From Marchantia polymorpha subsp. ruderalis (taxonomy: Eukaryota > Streptophyta > Marchantiopsida > Marchantiales > Marchantiaceae), in the NCBI GenBank assembly GCA_037833965.1, contig AP031357.1:6034001-6098000 (forward strand): a stretch of DNA of 64,000 nt, written 5' to 3'. Under the pieces are notes generated by a model that was not told the DNA's origin, made no database searches, and worked only from the letters and a program-made list of their open reading frames with translations. The number at the start of each line of letters is the position of its first letter. Positions within the stretch are counted from its first letter, which is position 1. Made by a program: the position numbers and the translations under genes. Below are positions 25,001-37,080 of the stretch, in pieces.

Positions 25001-28000
25001 CACATCATATTAATAAGCAAATCCAGAATGGAGCAACGCTGTGAGGACTAACTTTAAGGGAATGAAGGCTGGACAGGACAGCAACTTTTGGCAGCTAACT
25101 GTACGTGCGGACATCTTATTAATAAGCTAATCAATAATGGAGCAACGCTTTGAGTACTAACTTCTAGGGAATGAAGGCTGGAACGGACAGCAGAGTTCAA
25201 GAGAATTCAGGAACTTCTGGCAGCTCACTGTCCGTGTGGGCATCTGATAAATAACCAAATCCAGAATGGAGCAGGAACGAGTCGACGACATCGTGTCCAT
25301 GTTCACATTGCCGCCGGATTTTACTACTCTTGCTCTTCGTCCCGGTACAGGTCCAGTCCAGCGTTTTATAGGAGATGACTGGACTCGGGAGACGAATTTC
25401 GGATGAGACTGGTGCGCAGAGGTTTAAACTGAAGTGGAGTGAAGTGAAGGATGTGAATGGACTCAGAGTAAGTGAGGAGCTGAAAGCGGAGGACCATGAC
25501 TCGTTTCTGACTGGACCGGGCTCGATTTGATCGGCTCCAAGCCTCAGAACCGCAGCCACAGCGTCATCGAGGTTATGGATGTTGTCTGATGCGAAGCGCA
25601 GAAGAGAGGAACCAGTGCCATGACTGGGCGCTTCCATCGAGCTGGTGGGTGACGTTCTCGCACGATGGGAGATGGCGCTAGCCACGAATACAGCTCTTCT
25701 GCCGTACCAGCTCCAACACGAGAACGGGACCAAGACGCACTTGTATTAACTCGATCACAATTAGCTCGCTTACGTACTTGCATTCGATGCACTGAAACTC
25801 ATCGCGCAGCAACGCCATGATAAAAGACCACCTCCAGTCATGGTTCAGACAACGACGTGGCAATCGCCCAATAATGGCCGATAATCGGTCGGTACAACGA
25901 CATGATCGGATTAGAGAGGAAGACGCAAACAGAGCTTATCAACCGACGTGACAGGATGTCTACTATGAGCACTTACACTTGTAACGCGACTGCCAGAAGA
26001 CCTGTTGCATAAGTTCTCAACATCTCACGATCCATCACTTCTGAAGCTTTTTTTCCAGAGGTTGCCGAATTCCTCCCTATGGAAATCCCATTCCGCCCAT
26101 CACCGGCCTTAGGCGCGTCTTCTATGACCCACTGCTTGATACTAACAAGTACTTGGTCCTCAAAAACATGAGGATACTGCACATGCATATACTGCAAAAA
26201 AATATTCACCAGTATGAGTCTGTGAGTTATACAAGTACGTATTTTATCAAGAAAATGGTTAAAATTTTCTCATTTATACATGTAAGCATTCCATTACTCA
26301 AACGTCTTCTACCTCTAATCCAGCACTGTCAAAAATCACAAAAGGAACTTGCATGATTCGGAAATGGCAAGATCCAAGATGAAGAGAGAACGACACTCAC
26401 CATCCAGCAAGATAAACAAGCTAGAAGTAATCTGGCAGCAGCAGCGCGGACACGGATTGAATGTCCGCTGTCGATAAGAAATTTCGAGGATACTAGCTCA
26501 AAAAAGTCATCATCTTCCTGCGTTAATTTCAAACAAAAAAATAAGAAACAAAACAAAGTAACTATTTGTTTATCTGGTCTCCATGATCAGATCCATGAAG
26601 TCCGATTATGAGATAAAAAAAATATCCCACTACACGTACATACATCGAAGAGGTTATGTCATTGTAGGTAGAATAGACATGAGAACAGAAAAGGCTGGTA
26701 GCAAATGTAACCCGTAACCAAACTCTTTCATACTCATTTGCGGAAACTACTTGTGAGATAGATGTAACGGTTAGACAAACTTCACGGCTCATTCAAAATT
26801 CTCATAAAAGCACTAGGTGAAATCACTAAAACGTCTAATGTGACAAGAAAAGACAGGAAAATGATGAGTCGAAGAATACCCGAATCATATTCACAAGGCG
26901 GCCAATCGTGTGAGAGGAACGGGAGTTGCTCGTGAATGGGTGTCCCGTTGCCTGCTCGTACCTACAGACGAAACACGTACGCTGTTCATAAGTACCTCCA
27001 ACATACTATTGAGAAGCAATTACATACATGCAAAACAACAAGACCAATCCGAAACTCATGACAAATATTATCTTCCGAACGACATCAGAAAAGATCACAT
27101 AATATCATTACCAGATCTCTGTAGATTAGGCACATGCCTAAAGTGCCTAATCTCAAGAAAATTAGACACAAATACCAATTAGGCGTAAAGATTAGGCGTA
27201 ATTAGGCATCACCAGTTAAGGAAGATAAAATCACAAGGATATGAGTATTTTGTTGCTTAATCGTGCGCAAAAGGTCATACGGTTTGCATTGGAAAAATCA
27301 ATCAATGACATGTTCAATACTTCCTTTTAAGATTATACATCCAGTTCCTCGTCATCAGTTCTAAATGACCTGCGACACCAACGAGGAATTTAAGATTTGG
27401 GTGTAGGGTGTATGATACAAAAGTCGATATTGTTTAGGTCGATTCGGTCACACATATGCACTTCACGGTCGGCCTGGGCAAGGTGGTTTCTACAGACATG
27501 CATGCTGAAACTGCAAGAAAGTTGAAGGTCTCCGACAAACACTTGAGAAAGCAGGTGAGCATTAAGTAGTTACAAACTGGGATTTCAGGTTGACCTTGAA
27601 TTTTCCAATGTGTTTGCAGTTGTACATATGCAGTAGTACTTGTTGCTGCTGCATATGTGCATATGTGCAGTAGCAACAAGTACTACTATGATAGTAGGAG
27701 AGTAAGATCAGTATCTTAGTCTGCGACAGGTATTAGAAAGCACCAGCCATAGCACAATTTCACTCGAAATGTCACATGGAATGGACTCAAGCATTACAGA
27801 CGCAATAAAGCACCGAGAGTACGATCCTTTAAAACCTTCATCCATAGTCACAAGGTGTCAAGGTACACCAATCTCTGTGCACGAAAAGATAGTGAATCGC
27901 ATATATGGACGGAGAAAAAACCGTAAACATTGTCGAGGGTTTCTCGAGCTATCCTGGCATTTTCGTGTAGAATTTCAATATGTTGTTCATACTATTCAAC

Positions 28001-29589
28001 TGTTCATCAGTTCTTCGACATAGTCTCAGTGTATTTTCTACCTAGTTCACCAGATGATTACAAGCTGATATTGCGTAGTCTCAGTGTATTTTCTACCTAG
28101 TTCCCCAAATGATTACAAGCTGATATTGCGTAATGTAACTGACTACACATTTCAGTCTGATCTCGACTTATTACCTGAAAGTAACATTGATCGTAATAAC
28201 CCTACGAAAGGGCATCAGTTCCTCCTTTCTTGCGGTCAGGACTTAAACATGGAAGAAAAAACGTGATTGTACGGACACAACACGACTTAAATGTGTTTGA
28301 TGTGGTTGATGCTGACATCCATCTTCACAAAGATTTATATCCAGGTAGGAAAGCGCGATGTACCGCATGAAGAAGCATGATCTGTACTACACTATGCTAT
28401 TAAGCCATGAACCACCTTCCCAAACAAAAGGAAAAGGGGAGTGAGAAATCAAGAGTCAGTTCGAAGAGAGAAGGGCTACGCAGGAAGTCAGAGGAATAAT
28501 GGTAAAAGATACCCACACATATTGAGTGGTACAGCATGAACTGAAGAAACGCACATTTTCGATTAGGTGGAACAGATTAGCGATTATTTTAAGGACAGGC
28601 TAAATGGAGTTACGAACAAGAAAGTAAAGTTCCATAATTTCCTCACGGCCCACAACAGTCGGCACTCCTGATGCTTCACGATAATCTCTTCTAACGGGGC
28701 TTCTTGACTTGATAATTACCCTCTCTAGTTCATTAAAGAATCGATGTAAAGTCCAGGCAAGAAGCTTCCACCAGCCATGCCAAACTGATGTGGGAAGCCA
28801 TGTCGGAAAATTAGACAAACCGAAATGTAGCACAAGAACGAAGCGTGCCCCAAATGCATAACTCCCAAGGAGACGGAATGCTGTAAATTTTCTTCAACTT
28901 TTTCCATATACCTGCAAATCCCCTTTGCGCTTAGTTCCAGTGTTGGAGAACATCAGGACCTCATTTGGCTTTTTTCTCTAATTACCATCTGGCTGAGCTA
29001 GAACAGACAATTAAAGTTCACGGGATTGACGATTGACGTGGAACGAAAAATGTGCCAGAGGGGACAAAATCAACGACAAGGATTGTCCGCGTCGACATCC
29101 TCGTCAACGAATCATTAGGGCGAAAATGACTTCGTCGTGACAGCATTCCACAACACACCAGGTGGAGAACTGGTAAGCAAGTTGAAGTTCGTCATCTCAA
29201 AAGTAGAGGCGTCGTCCAAGGAACAGTGACAGTCCAGTATTTCAATTCCAGCAGCGGTGGGAAATTTATTTACTGATCTTCCACTGTGATGGCAATTCGA
29301 TGGTGAACCGGGCGATTTGGGTCACAGACGACAGAGCTCGAAAGATCTCGACCTACCTCGATTCTTCCTGCTCCAAAATCGCCGCCAACGAGTGAAGCAG
29401 ACAAGGCTCGGGAGCATGACGATTACTCCCTATCCGCCTCATCAAACTCCGCGCCTTGTGCACTACATCCTCGCTCCCACTACCACTACCGCTAGCTCCA
29501 ACGACACCTCCTCCTCCTCCTTCAGCTTCGCCATTCACAGCAGCAGCAGCCGCCGTGCTCCCCGCGTCCATGTGTTGAACGACCACCAT
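16026..29589 (-). CDS. DCAF1 (DDB1-CUL4-associated factor 1 / VprBP homologue), 14 coding exons
   Basis: DCAF1 is a substrate receptor of the nuclear CUL4-DDB1 E3 ubiquitin ligase; in Arabidopsis it is needed for embryo development. Coding exons, in order: 29589-29357, 26961-26880, 26517-26401, 26176-25977, 23488-22543, 22417-22311, 22183-21739, 21565-20966, 20865-20683, 20371-19784, 19268-19140, 18886-18768, 18614-16907, 16760-16026. All introns are GT-AG, and the sum is 6192 bases, 2063 codons plus stop. The order of motifs follows the plant family throughout. There is an ARM-like N-terminal half (HTIGRLVN, EDDDFFELVSSKFL, YPHVFED, AAHRKFASLFVDRGG, FVFRAILDAFEAQDG), interrupted at about residues 230-500 by a charged low-complexity insert. 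Then come a LisH motif (about 1251-1280, LIHEHLIASGL), the conserved TSLDSLVVQYLKHQHRQCPA block, and WD40 repeats with two DDB1-binding WDxR boxes (WDHR near 1788, WDMR near 1828). The protein ends in a very Asp-rich tail of about 130 residues. The start is the first ATG of exon 1; a second ATG lies six codons on. Confidence 0.95.
18615..18767 (-). other. In-frame, stop-free intron of DCAF1
   Basis: This 153-base intron (51 codons) has good splice sites but contains no stop in the reading frame, so an unspliced message would add 51 mostly hydrophobic residues just before the LisH motif. The spliced form joins ...TPISYHSR to ELLQLIHEHL and matches the plant family, so removal is the expected state. 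Confidence 0.85.
19397..19718. repeat. Candidate MITE in a DCAF1 intron
   Basis: Perfect 14-bp inverted repeats, gttggaggcacaac at 19397-19410 and its reverse complement at 19705-19718, bound 322 bases in the intron between the exons at 19784 and 19268. Inside lie a 65-67-bp tandem duplication and palindromic gcatgc-rich DNA. I could not see a clear target duplication, so the element status is tentative. Confidence 0.45.
19482..19613. repeat. 65-67-bp tandem duplication
   Basis: Copies at 19482-19546 and 19547-19613 share tgttgtatc, aaaatgtacttct and ttgaaatccg in the same order; a third copy starts at 19614 but breaks off. They lie inside the candidate MITE. Confidence 0.8.
24898..25264. 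repeat. Three tandem copies of a ~110-130-bp unit in a DCAF1 intron
   Basis: Copies at 24898-25027 (130 bp), 25028-25136 (109 bp) and 25137-25264 (128 bp) each begin near atggagcaacgct and share aatgaaggctgga, ggcagct and a tail near aataagcaaatcca. The middle copy lacks about 20 bases. The third copy is the most diverged. They lie in the 2.5-kb intron between the exons at 25977 and 23488. Confidence 0.9.
27123..27153. repeat. 11-bp hairpin with repeated attaggc motif
   Basis: agattaggcac at 27123-27133 and its exact reverse complement at 27143-27153 enclose a 9-base loop. Further attaggc words follow up to about 27210, all within the first DCAF1 intron. Confidence 0.75.
27633..27686. repeat. 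21-bp near-perfect hairpin in DCAF1 intron 1
   Basis: Arms at 27633-27653 and 27666-27686 are reverse complements over 21 bases with a single mismatch; the 12-base loop is itself partly palindromic (catatg). It lies in the first DCAF1 intron. It could be a collapsed inverted duplication, or the base of a small-RNA precursor; the sequence alone does not decide. Confidence 0.85.
28021..28130. repeat. 55-bp tandem duplication in DCAF1 intron 1
   Basis: Two adjoining 55-base copies, 28021-28075 and 28076-28130, starting tagtctcagtgtattttcta and differing at only two positions. The high identity points to a recent duplication. Confidence 0.92.
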
Positions 29590-30400
29590 CGATCCTCACC
29601 CGTCGAGCTCCACCGCTTCTCTGTTCTTCCTTTCTCTACACTAATCTCGTGACCTCGAAATCTCAATCTCCTCCCTCCCTCTCTCCCTCGCTCACACTCT
29701 CATTCACTCCCGAGTCTCGAGCCTCCACCCGAACCTGCTGCTCCTGCTCCTGCTCCTACTCCTCCTTTTGCTGCTGCTGCTCGTCGTCCTCTGTGCGCTG
29801 CTGCAGCAGCTGCTGCTGCCGAGTGCTGCTGGATGTGCTTGCTGTGCTGCTGCTGCTCCCCTCCCTACCTATGCGGCGCTTTCCAAATCCGACGATCGCT
29901 GCCTTCGTGGTGCTTTAGCTGCTGCGCGTCCGCTCCTCTCCTGGCCTTGTTTTCCCTTGGGATTCCTCTCTAAAAGCTCGACCCCTGCACATCAGAACTG
30001 CGCAGAGGCCTCGAGACCCAGCGAGCGCACAGCGAGCGAGAGCGAGGGGAAGGCTCCTTCTGCTGCTGCTGCTGCTCTTCTAGGGCCTGTGACCGGCAAC
30101 CTAACCCTGATTAGCCACCCGACGACGGCGATCTGCCGCGGTGACGAGGTGGGTTAGATCGCACGGTCCGCGCGCTCCCGATATGGCAGCGCCGGATCTG
30201 CCCTCGGGTTTGCGAGCGCTGGTGCCTTGGAGCCCCCGGAGCACTTCCGGCTATTATTAGCACAGGTTTTTGAAAATCGGAGCTGTTCGGCCTCTCCGTC
30301 GCCATCAGTCGCCATCATGCCAGCCCCAGCAGTTACGTAATTCTCCTGTGTGTACGGTTCTCTTCTTCCCCCGGCTTTTTCTCTGCTTGCTTTTCTGATG
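29590..30400 (-). promoter_or_regulatory. GC-rich leader and promoter region of DCAF1
   Basis: Upstream of the DCAF1 start codon the DNA is GC-rich with runs of GAG and CAG triplets on the minus strand, as expected of a plant 5' leader, and then passes into less GC-rich DNA near 30.4 kb. No clear TATA box or start site was found. Frames here on the plus strand (poly-Cys/Ser from the triplet runs) are composition artefacts. Confidence 0.45.
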
Positions 30401-33400
30401 GGCGCCCGAATTTTCCATCGTCGGGCTCTGTACAGCAACTTGGTTCGGTTTCGATACTCGGTGGTATCTGTTTCTACTTGGTTCGACAGAACCGCGTTAT
30501 TCTGCATACCTGGTACGTAAGGATTGGCGAATCCAACCAAGTTATGTAAGTACAGTACTGTACATGTATACAAATACGATCATGCATAGCATCGGAACCA
30601 GTGCAGTAGAGATATGCAGGCCTGTTCAATGTACGCGATCGTATGTCAAGACGCCTAAACTAGATTATGGGAGCGCGTCTACTTATGTAGACATCTTCAC
30701 TCTACAATCTGAATAACAGTAGTGTAGCTACATCTACTGGAGACAGTGGATATGCTAGACACAAAATCATCCACGTTTAGTTTCTATCAAAACCTTAAGA
30801 GAAACCTGGGGGCATATCAGATGCCACCAAAACGTTTCTATAGACTGCCTACTGCAAGCATTAGCATTTATGAATCGAGTGGATATTGAACCCCATTGCA
30901 GTGTAACAGGTGATGCGGTGACTTGAGTGGTTGGTTATTGAGAGGAGTGGGAGGTGTTCTATCACTTCTAACCGAGCAAATGACTTCACTTTGAGTATGA
31001 AGCATGCTGATGAAATTATTCTGAAAAAGACCAGCTGCGTCCTTGATTGTAACATACTTTACACATCAGGAACGTACAGAGAATCGAAACTATTCCTCGA
31101 GGATTCAAGTACATGTCCTAGATGCACGCTGAGCTGGGGGATTTAGACGAATAAGGGTGCTGGATTTTACAGAAATAACCTGAAGGGTTCAGTCATAGAT
31201 AAGGTTTCTTCTGATGGCAAATTAGAAATCCTTTGTAATGGTGGATGGCTGATAATCACAGAAATCATATTGGGCTAAGGTCAGTTCTGAAAAACAGCAT
31301 TGTAATATTGAACAGGAGGGGAAATCCGGAGAAGAATTTCAAAACAGTATGATTGACAACCTGAATAAAGTCTTGGTACGGACTGAACGAAAGGTCTGTC
31401 GCCCATGAACTCCACATGGCTCCATTTTATGCACTCTATATGCTCAATAAAACTCACATTTACACACCTTTAAACTAACGTATCGACTTAATTTAGGTAA
31501 CTTAGGTAAGCAGACCTGGAGATATGTCATGGGTTGCGTGATAGATGACTACACCATGTGTCAGATTGTATCATTCTTTTTCACTTATTGTATGAATTAT
31601 GTAGATTGTGTCTATGGCTCTCCACTATACTCTGATAAAAATACATGACTCGATCACATTAGATGATGATTTTATTACTTATTTATTTATTTATACTTAA
31701 ATTCACCCCTTCGCAAAATAAGAGTTTATGGTTGAGAAATGGTCGCAAAATAAGAGAGGACTTGGAATATGAACTGTTGGCTGAGATCAAGCGAATGTTC
31801 AAGCTCCCCAAGAGAAGCAGATTCCGGTGTTTCCTCTAGAGCATATGAAGTATCATCTCTGAGCTGGTGCACAGGAATGAAGAGAAAATGAGAAAGAGAA
31901 AATACACGAGAGAAAAAATAAATTCTTACGTATCTTGTTTCCATGACTTCAATAACTCAATTTAACATACATAAACTTTCAAGCCCCAAAATGGATTGAA
32001 AGCTTGGGATTTCCTTCGAGTCAATAGTGGGTGCGGGGGAAGACAGGTGTCCGCTTACAGATGAAGTTTCCCTTCGAGGTGAGGAATCGCTGCCCAGCGC
32101 CACATCCGCCTTGCGGAGAAGAGTGAGTTGGCAGTGTTGGGGGTTTCTATTGACGGGACAAGTGCGTCAGAAGTTCCTTTCGGAAGTTTGAGTCAGTGTT
32201 CACAGCGGTCTCTATACGCATACATATACGCATGACACATAGAGAGCCGATGAGGCTTTGATCGCAATCAGATGAGCTCCAACTGTCTTTCCTGTGTATT
32301 GGTACAGTAATCTCAAATGCAGCATGCATGTTCACGGGGAGTGGCATAGTCACTCTGAGATAACCAGCGTCGCAGAATGGGTTCGGCCTAGACGCTAGAG
32401 ATCGTTACAAGTTTACCTTCCTCGTCTATACATTTTCCTCTGCATAGGATGGGGGTTTTTCCTAGCCGTTTAAGGAGTATGTCTCCCTCAGCCAAATATG
32501 AGGGAGGCATAAACTGTTGACATTCTTCATCGTTCCGCTCACCAGTATCTCTAAGTGACGGACAGCCGCCGACAGTAATTCCATCCTTCCGTCTTCCATC
32601 ATATTATTCATGTAGGATGACACCTCGGTTCCAATGACCATTTTCAAAGAAGGAAGGACGCAAGTATCATCAAACAGATCATGTCCACGATCTAGTAAAC
32701 GGGATATTTCTCTTCTCCTTAGCAAGGATACTTCACAATCGAGGTTACCCGCTGGATAATCGTACGATTTTCCCCACTTAACACGAAATCGCCTAGTAGG
32801 ATGTTAGCCATTGTTCCATGTATGTTCCTTTAAATATGTATATTTCCTTCTCGAACGGTGAAAGGTACCTCAATGTTTCCCTTTTACTTCGAAGACATTA
32901 CATCTAATGATGAGCTCTGCGTCAAAATGTTCAGGATGATTCGGTAAGGTCCTTCCTTGCCCTTATTTCTCCGATCCTTCCGTCACTCTTCCTTTTGTTC
33001 GATTCGTAGACTCTTGTCCCTTAACGATCGAAGTCTATCCAAGTCCCTTAACAAGTACGTAAGTAGCTGAGTTATCTGTAACAGTGCCACACAGACCACT
33101 ATCCAACGAATATGACTATGCACCTCTTCATTTAACCCTTTCCCTGAAGGACATTTCCCCGCCGTGCAATAGTCTTCCGCTGCCATACTTTACAACTCAT
33201 TCACACTACAATCACAAATTCTGACAGTTCGGCAGTTTAACATGTACGCAGTTCAATATTTGCGGTTTTCTGGTATTTCTTTCCACTCCAAGTTCTGAAC
33301 AAGACGAGCTTTTAGCCTGTTTCAGCCTCCACAATCAATGTTCGGATGAAGGAAGAATATATATATTCAACAAACTGACTGACTTCAAATGCACAACAAG

Positions 33401-33981
33401 TAATCAGGAAAACTTCCTGAAATTACGACAAGAGTAGAGCGAAGTAACCGATTGCCGGTTCAAGATAAGTTAACACAGATTTCAGACCTGTGATTCCACT
33501 TCCTAATGACATCAGACCACCTCCACAAGAATGGCAGGGAAGAAAGGAACTAATCAGAACAATGTTGATAGCAAGGCCGTTCAAAAAACTTCCACATTCC
33601 ACTCCCTACAACGGAAAGTTTCCGTGACCTTCCTCTATCCATTCCGAGTTCGGAAGAGCTGGCGATGAAAAGTTCGAACTCCCGCTGATGAATAAGGTAA
33701 ACTTGCCAAACGATGTGACGTCGTGTTACAGTTGGACGGTGCATGACACAATCGAATCGTAGTGTACAACCTCTCTTGAGTTGATTCCATGATTCATAAA
33801 GCGACGAGTCCGGTCGCTAATATGAGAAGAAAAGTTACCACAATTTACAGCATGAAGGGTAAAACGTACCGTAGCAAACGACCTTGCTGTCACGCAATAA
33901 ACTCAATCCTACTAAATAGGACAGTGGACAAAACTGCTAAGATTTGTTAGAAAACAAGTTGTTCAATTACAATATGATTTC
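30401..33981. other. Intergenic region between DCAF1 and eEF1B-gamma
   Basis: About 3.6 kb, mixed composition, slightly AT-rich. Apart from the weak minus-strand candidate at 32983-33186 and another helix-rich minus frame at 32462-32725, I see no gene and no clear transposon. The right-hand end must contain the 3' untranslated region of eEF1B-gamma. Confidence 0.5.
32983..33186 (-). CDS. Doubtful small frame with one membrane-like helix
   Basis: A 67-codon frame with a short polar start, a hydrophobic stretch (about residues 28-46, WIVVCVALLQITQLLTYLL) and a strongly charged tail (RDLDRLRSLRDK). This layout resembles a small tail-exposed membrane protein or one exon of a larger gene. A second minus frame at 32462-32725 has a similar helix-rich look, but no splice path joining the two was found. 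No family is recognised. Confidence 0.22.
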   Translation of the reverse strand: MAAEDYCTAGKCPSGKGLNEEVHSHIRWIVVCVALLQITQLLTYLLRDLDRLRSLRDKSLRIEQKEE

Positions 33982-36845
33982 TCACTTGAAGCACTTGGCC
34001 TCTAGAAGCTTTTCACCGTCAATAAGGTCGGGCTCCTCGAACATAGCACTAACACGTTCCTTTTGGGCGGCATCAGAGATGTCGACCTTGGTCCACTCGT
34101 ACAAGTCCATATCGTAACACTCGTCCTTCACCAACTGGGGAATATCAGTGCCACGGAAAAGCCATACTCCCTTGATTGCGAAAGGTCCATCTCCTAGGAT
34201 ACACATTTTTCCGAAAGCGTACTTCCGGATAAAGTCCATACGCTGCAAAAATCCTCCAACCTTGTTCAAAGTGACGTAAGAAATCTGGTTCTCTTCGTTG
34301 TACTTGTAGTCGCAGAACCACAAGGAGTATCCTTCCGGGTCATACATTTCCCAGAATCCTGCGAGTCACGCCGGATAAGATGCATATCAGCGACGCGCCC
34401 ACTAGAGACAGACTTTATCCTCGCAAAAATGGCAGTTGCACTCGCTAGTAACTAGATACGTTCCAATGTCGAGAAACAGGGGGAGCAGCTTTTCTCGCAA
34501 GTCCGTCAATCTTGGTGAAAAGATCGGCAAAAATGGTCTGGTGAAATTCATGCGTTTGCAGATTCATGAGAATTTGTAATAAGCCATAATGTGTACTTCA
34601 ACCTTCTCGCTGACAGAGTTCAAAAAAGCGACGATGGACAGCAGACTGAGACTCGTAACTGCATAAGGTCATTAAAGACATCCAGGATATATTCTGTATG
34701 ATTAAGTTACGTCGACGCATTCAAATGTCACTGCGTGCTGTCTTCTAATCATAAACTTCCACGCATCTTCGGACTCATGACCTTCTGAGGTACCACATCC
34801 ACAGCTCTGACGAAATATAGAGATTCATTCGCGTGCGAGGACATCTGAAATCAGAGGCATCCAGCCTCCTCAGAACCCAGACAATCGAAGATCACGACAT
34901 GGGACAGATAAATGGGTACCTTTGATAGCGACTTCGGCAAAATCCTTCGCTTTGGTGTTAGAGTAGAGCCTCTTCCAGTTATCCAACACCATGGGACTGG
35001 GTGGTAGAAGATCAAGAGCATTCTTTGACTTCTTTGGTGCGGCAACTTCCTCATCGTCGTCCGCAGCGGCGGGGGCGGGGGCGGGGGCAGCCTCCTTAGG
35101 TGCAGGGGGAGCCTTGGTTTTCTTCGCAGGTGAGGCTTCCTTTGCTGCTGCTGGGGCGGCGGCTGCAGGCGACTGGGTCGTTAGCTTGTCACCGAAAGTG
35201 AACTCACCGACGACTTTCTTGACCTGTGGCTGATTAGCCATAGTCCAGAAATATCTTTCGACGTGGGGGAATGCGCCGAGGAACTGCTTGTCAATAACAG
35301 TTCTCACTGCTACCAGAATGTTGCAGAAGATAACAACATCGGCGACAGTGATGGAGTTCCCAACCAGGTAGGTGCGAGTGGTAAGCCACGTGTTCAAGGA
35401 ACCCAAAGCCCTCTTGGAGGCTTCAACAGCTCCCTCCTCCACCTAACAAATGAAAGATGCAGTCCATCAACAAATGCCTAGATATATCATTCGATTTAGC
35501 TTGAACCTGAAATCATCTCCAATTTTTCAAACAGAAAGGCAGGCGTTAACTTACATTTGGTGCGGTTGGCATGAACGTGTAGCCCATCTTGGGGTAAATC
35601 CATCGTAGTAAGTTATGGTCGAGCTCGGAGACAGCGAAGTCACACCACTGATCCACTAAACCCTGTCGAAGTTCAAGCCATTCCTTTAGCGAGAGCCAAA
35701 GACGAAGTGCAAACCTGTGACATATGCTGCGCACTTTAAACCACGTACTTGATGGGAACTATGTGGGAAGACGTGGTAAAGCAATACAGGAGTCGAACTC
35801 TATACCTTCTCGTACAAAGTGCTGCCCAGCATCTGATCCTTTGTCCTCGCGACTGTATTTGCACAACGATAGATCGGCAGTTTCACACATGAGACCGGTA
35901 ATAATTATCTTAGATCTGTACGGCTCAGATACTTAGATCTATGACGCTAAGGTAGACTAGCAGACTCGCGTGTGCAGAATACACAGACTCACAGACTCTA
36001 TTCATAGTCGAGAATGAGTGCAGGAGCTTTCAAATGAAAAAAACTAGGCTTGGATTCCAGAGTCAAGGCTACGATCACTCACCATATCTTGCGATAGCGT
36101 TGCTTTCAAAGATACCACCTTCGGGAGTGACTAATACTGGAATCTGAGTAAGCCATTACAAATGCATTAGGTCACCACTTATCGTATCAAAACAACGGCC
36201 GAAATAAGTTCTTCATCGTGTACAGGTTAAACTTCGCCCGCTCTCCGAGTGCATACCTTCTGAATTGGATTCATCTTTTGGAACTCCGGAGTCTTCTGAG
36301 TAACGCCCCATTCGACGGGGAGGGTTTCGATCTTCACTCCGATGAATTCGCCGACAATCAAAGCCTTGGCGGCGTTCTTGTTACTGCCATCACCGTAAAT
36401 CTTCTGAGAGCCAAGGAGATTTCCAAACTGTTAGTATTCGTCGAAGACGACAAGGTTGCCGCGTTTTAAAAGAGGTGCGACCGCGGATTCAACAAATCTC
36501 ACGCTTTTCTTTCTTTGAATGACCTGAAAGGCCCTACAGAGGACGCAGAACGCCAAGTACAACAAGCGACATTCACAGTGGCAGCAGTGTCTATGGCCGG
36601 GTTGCTCGCCCCGTCGACCATGGCACGCCAATGGTGATATGACGCACAACTTGAGCAAACAAGAATAGCCATTCCAGACACGAATCGACAATCTCGAGCT
36701 CGCTCCGATGTATAGGTATAACAACAACACAAGCAATCTCGAAAAGTACGAAAATGCCACACGTATAACAGAAAGCGAAATCGTGCGACGAAAAACGAAA
36801 TCCGACGGAGAGCAGAATCGGGAAATCGGAACTTACGAGCGCCAT
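33982..36845 (-). CDS. Elongation factor 1B subunit gamma (eEF1B-gamma), 7 coding exons
   Basis: eEF1B-gamma is the scaffold subunit of the cytosolic eEF1B complex that recharges eEF1A with GTP during translation. Coding exons: 36845-36837, 36403-36257, 36143-36083, 35852-35806, 35662-35555, 35442-34920, 34358-33982. They join in frame to 1272 bases, 423 codons plus stop, the usual length. The first coding exon holds only three codons (Met-Ala-Leu). Residues 1-80 are a GST-like N-domain (IYGDGSNKNAAKAL, TPEFQKMNPI, GIFESNAIARY). A GST-C domain follows to about 215 (VDQWCDFAVSELD, TYLVGNSITVADVV, FPHVERYFWTM). Then come an Ala/Pro/Lys-rich linker and, from about residue 262, the EF1G domain (DLLPPSPMVLDNWKRLYSNT, MYDPEGYSLWFCDYKY, NKVGGFLQRMDF, ending EAKCFK). 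The 47-base fourth exon was found from the phase it had to fill. Confidence 0.96.
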
Positions 36846-37080
36846 GGTGGTGGTGGCTAATCGAATAGCCTCCTCCAACAAAATTACAAGATTCAGTGGC
36901 GGCGAATCGCAGTGGTGCAGACGGGAAGATGGCGAAAGAGGAAGAGCAGGGAAGCCACGCGAGGCTAATATCAGTGCAGCGCCTCCTTCGATTGTTCCTT
37001 CGTCCGCTGGTCTAACGTACAGCTTTCACTTAGGGCAAAGGTCGACCTTTGCCTCCCTCCCTCACCTTTCCTCGCTTGTC
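36846..37080 (-). promoter_or_regulatory. Leader and proximal promoter region of eEF1B-gamma
   Basis: The region upstream of the start codon is moderately GC-rich, and on the plus strand includes runs such as cctccttcg and cctttgcctccctccctcacc. The immediate context of the start codon (ccaccaccatggcg) is a strong initiation context. No TATA box could be placed with confidence. Confidence 0.35.

Noticed and set aside
25197-25733. 178-codon minus-strand frame in a DCAF1 intron
   Set aside because: It overlaps the tandem repeat, matches no family, and does not fit the DCAF1 protein, whose flanking exons join without it.
29649-30157. Cys/Ser-rich plus-strand frames upstream of DCAF1
   Set aside because: Translation of CTG/CTC triplet runs in the leader of the opposite-strand gene.
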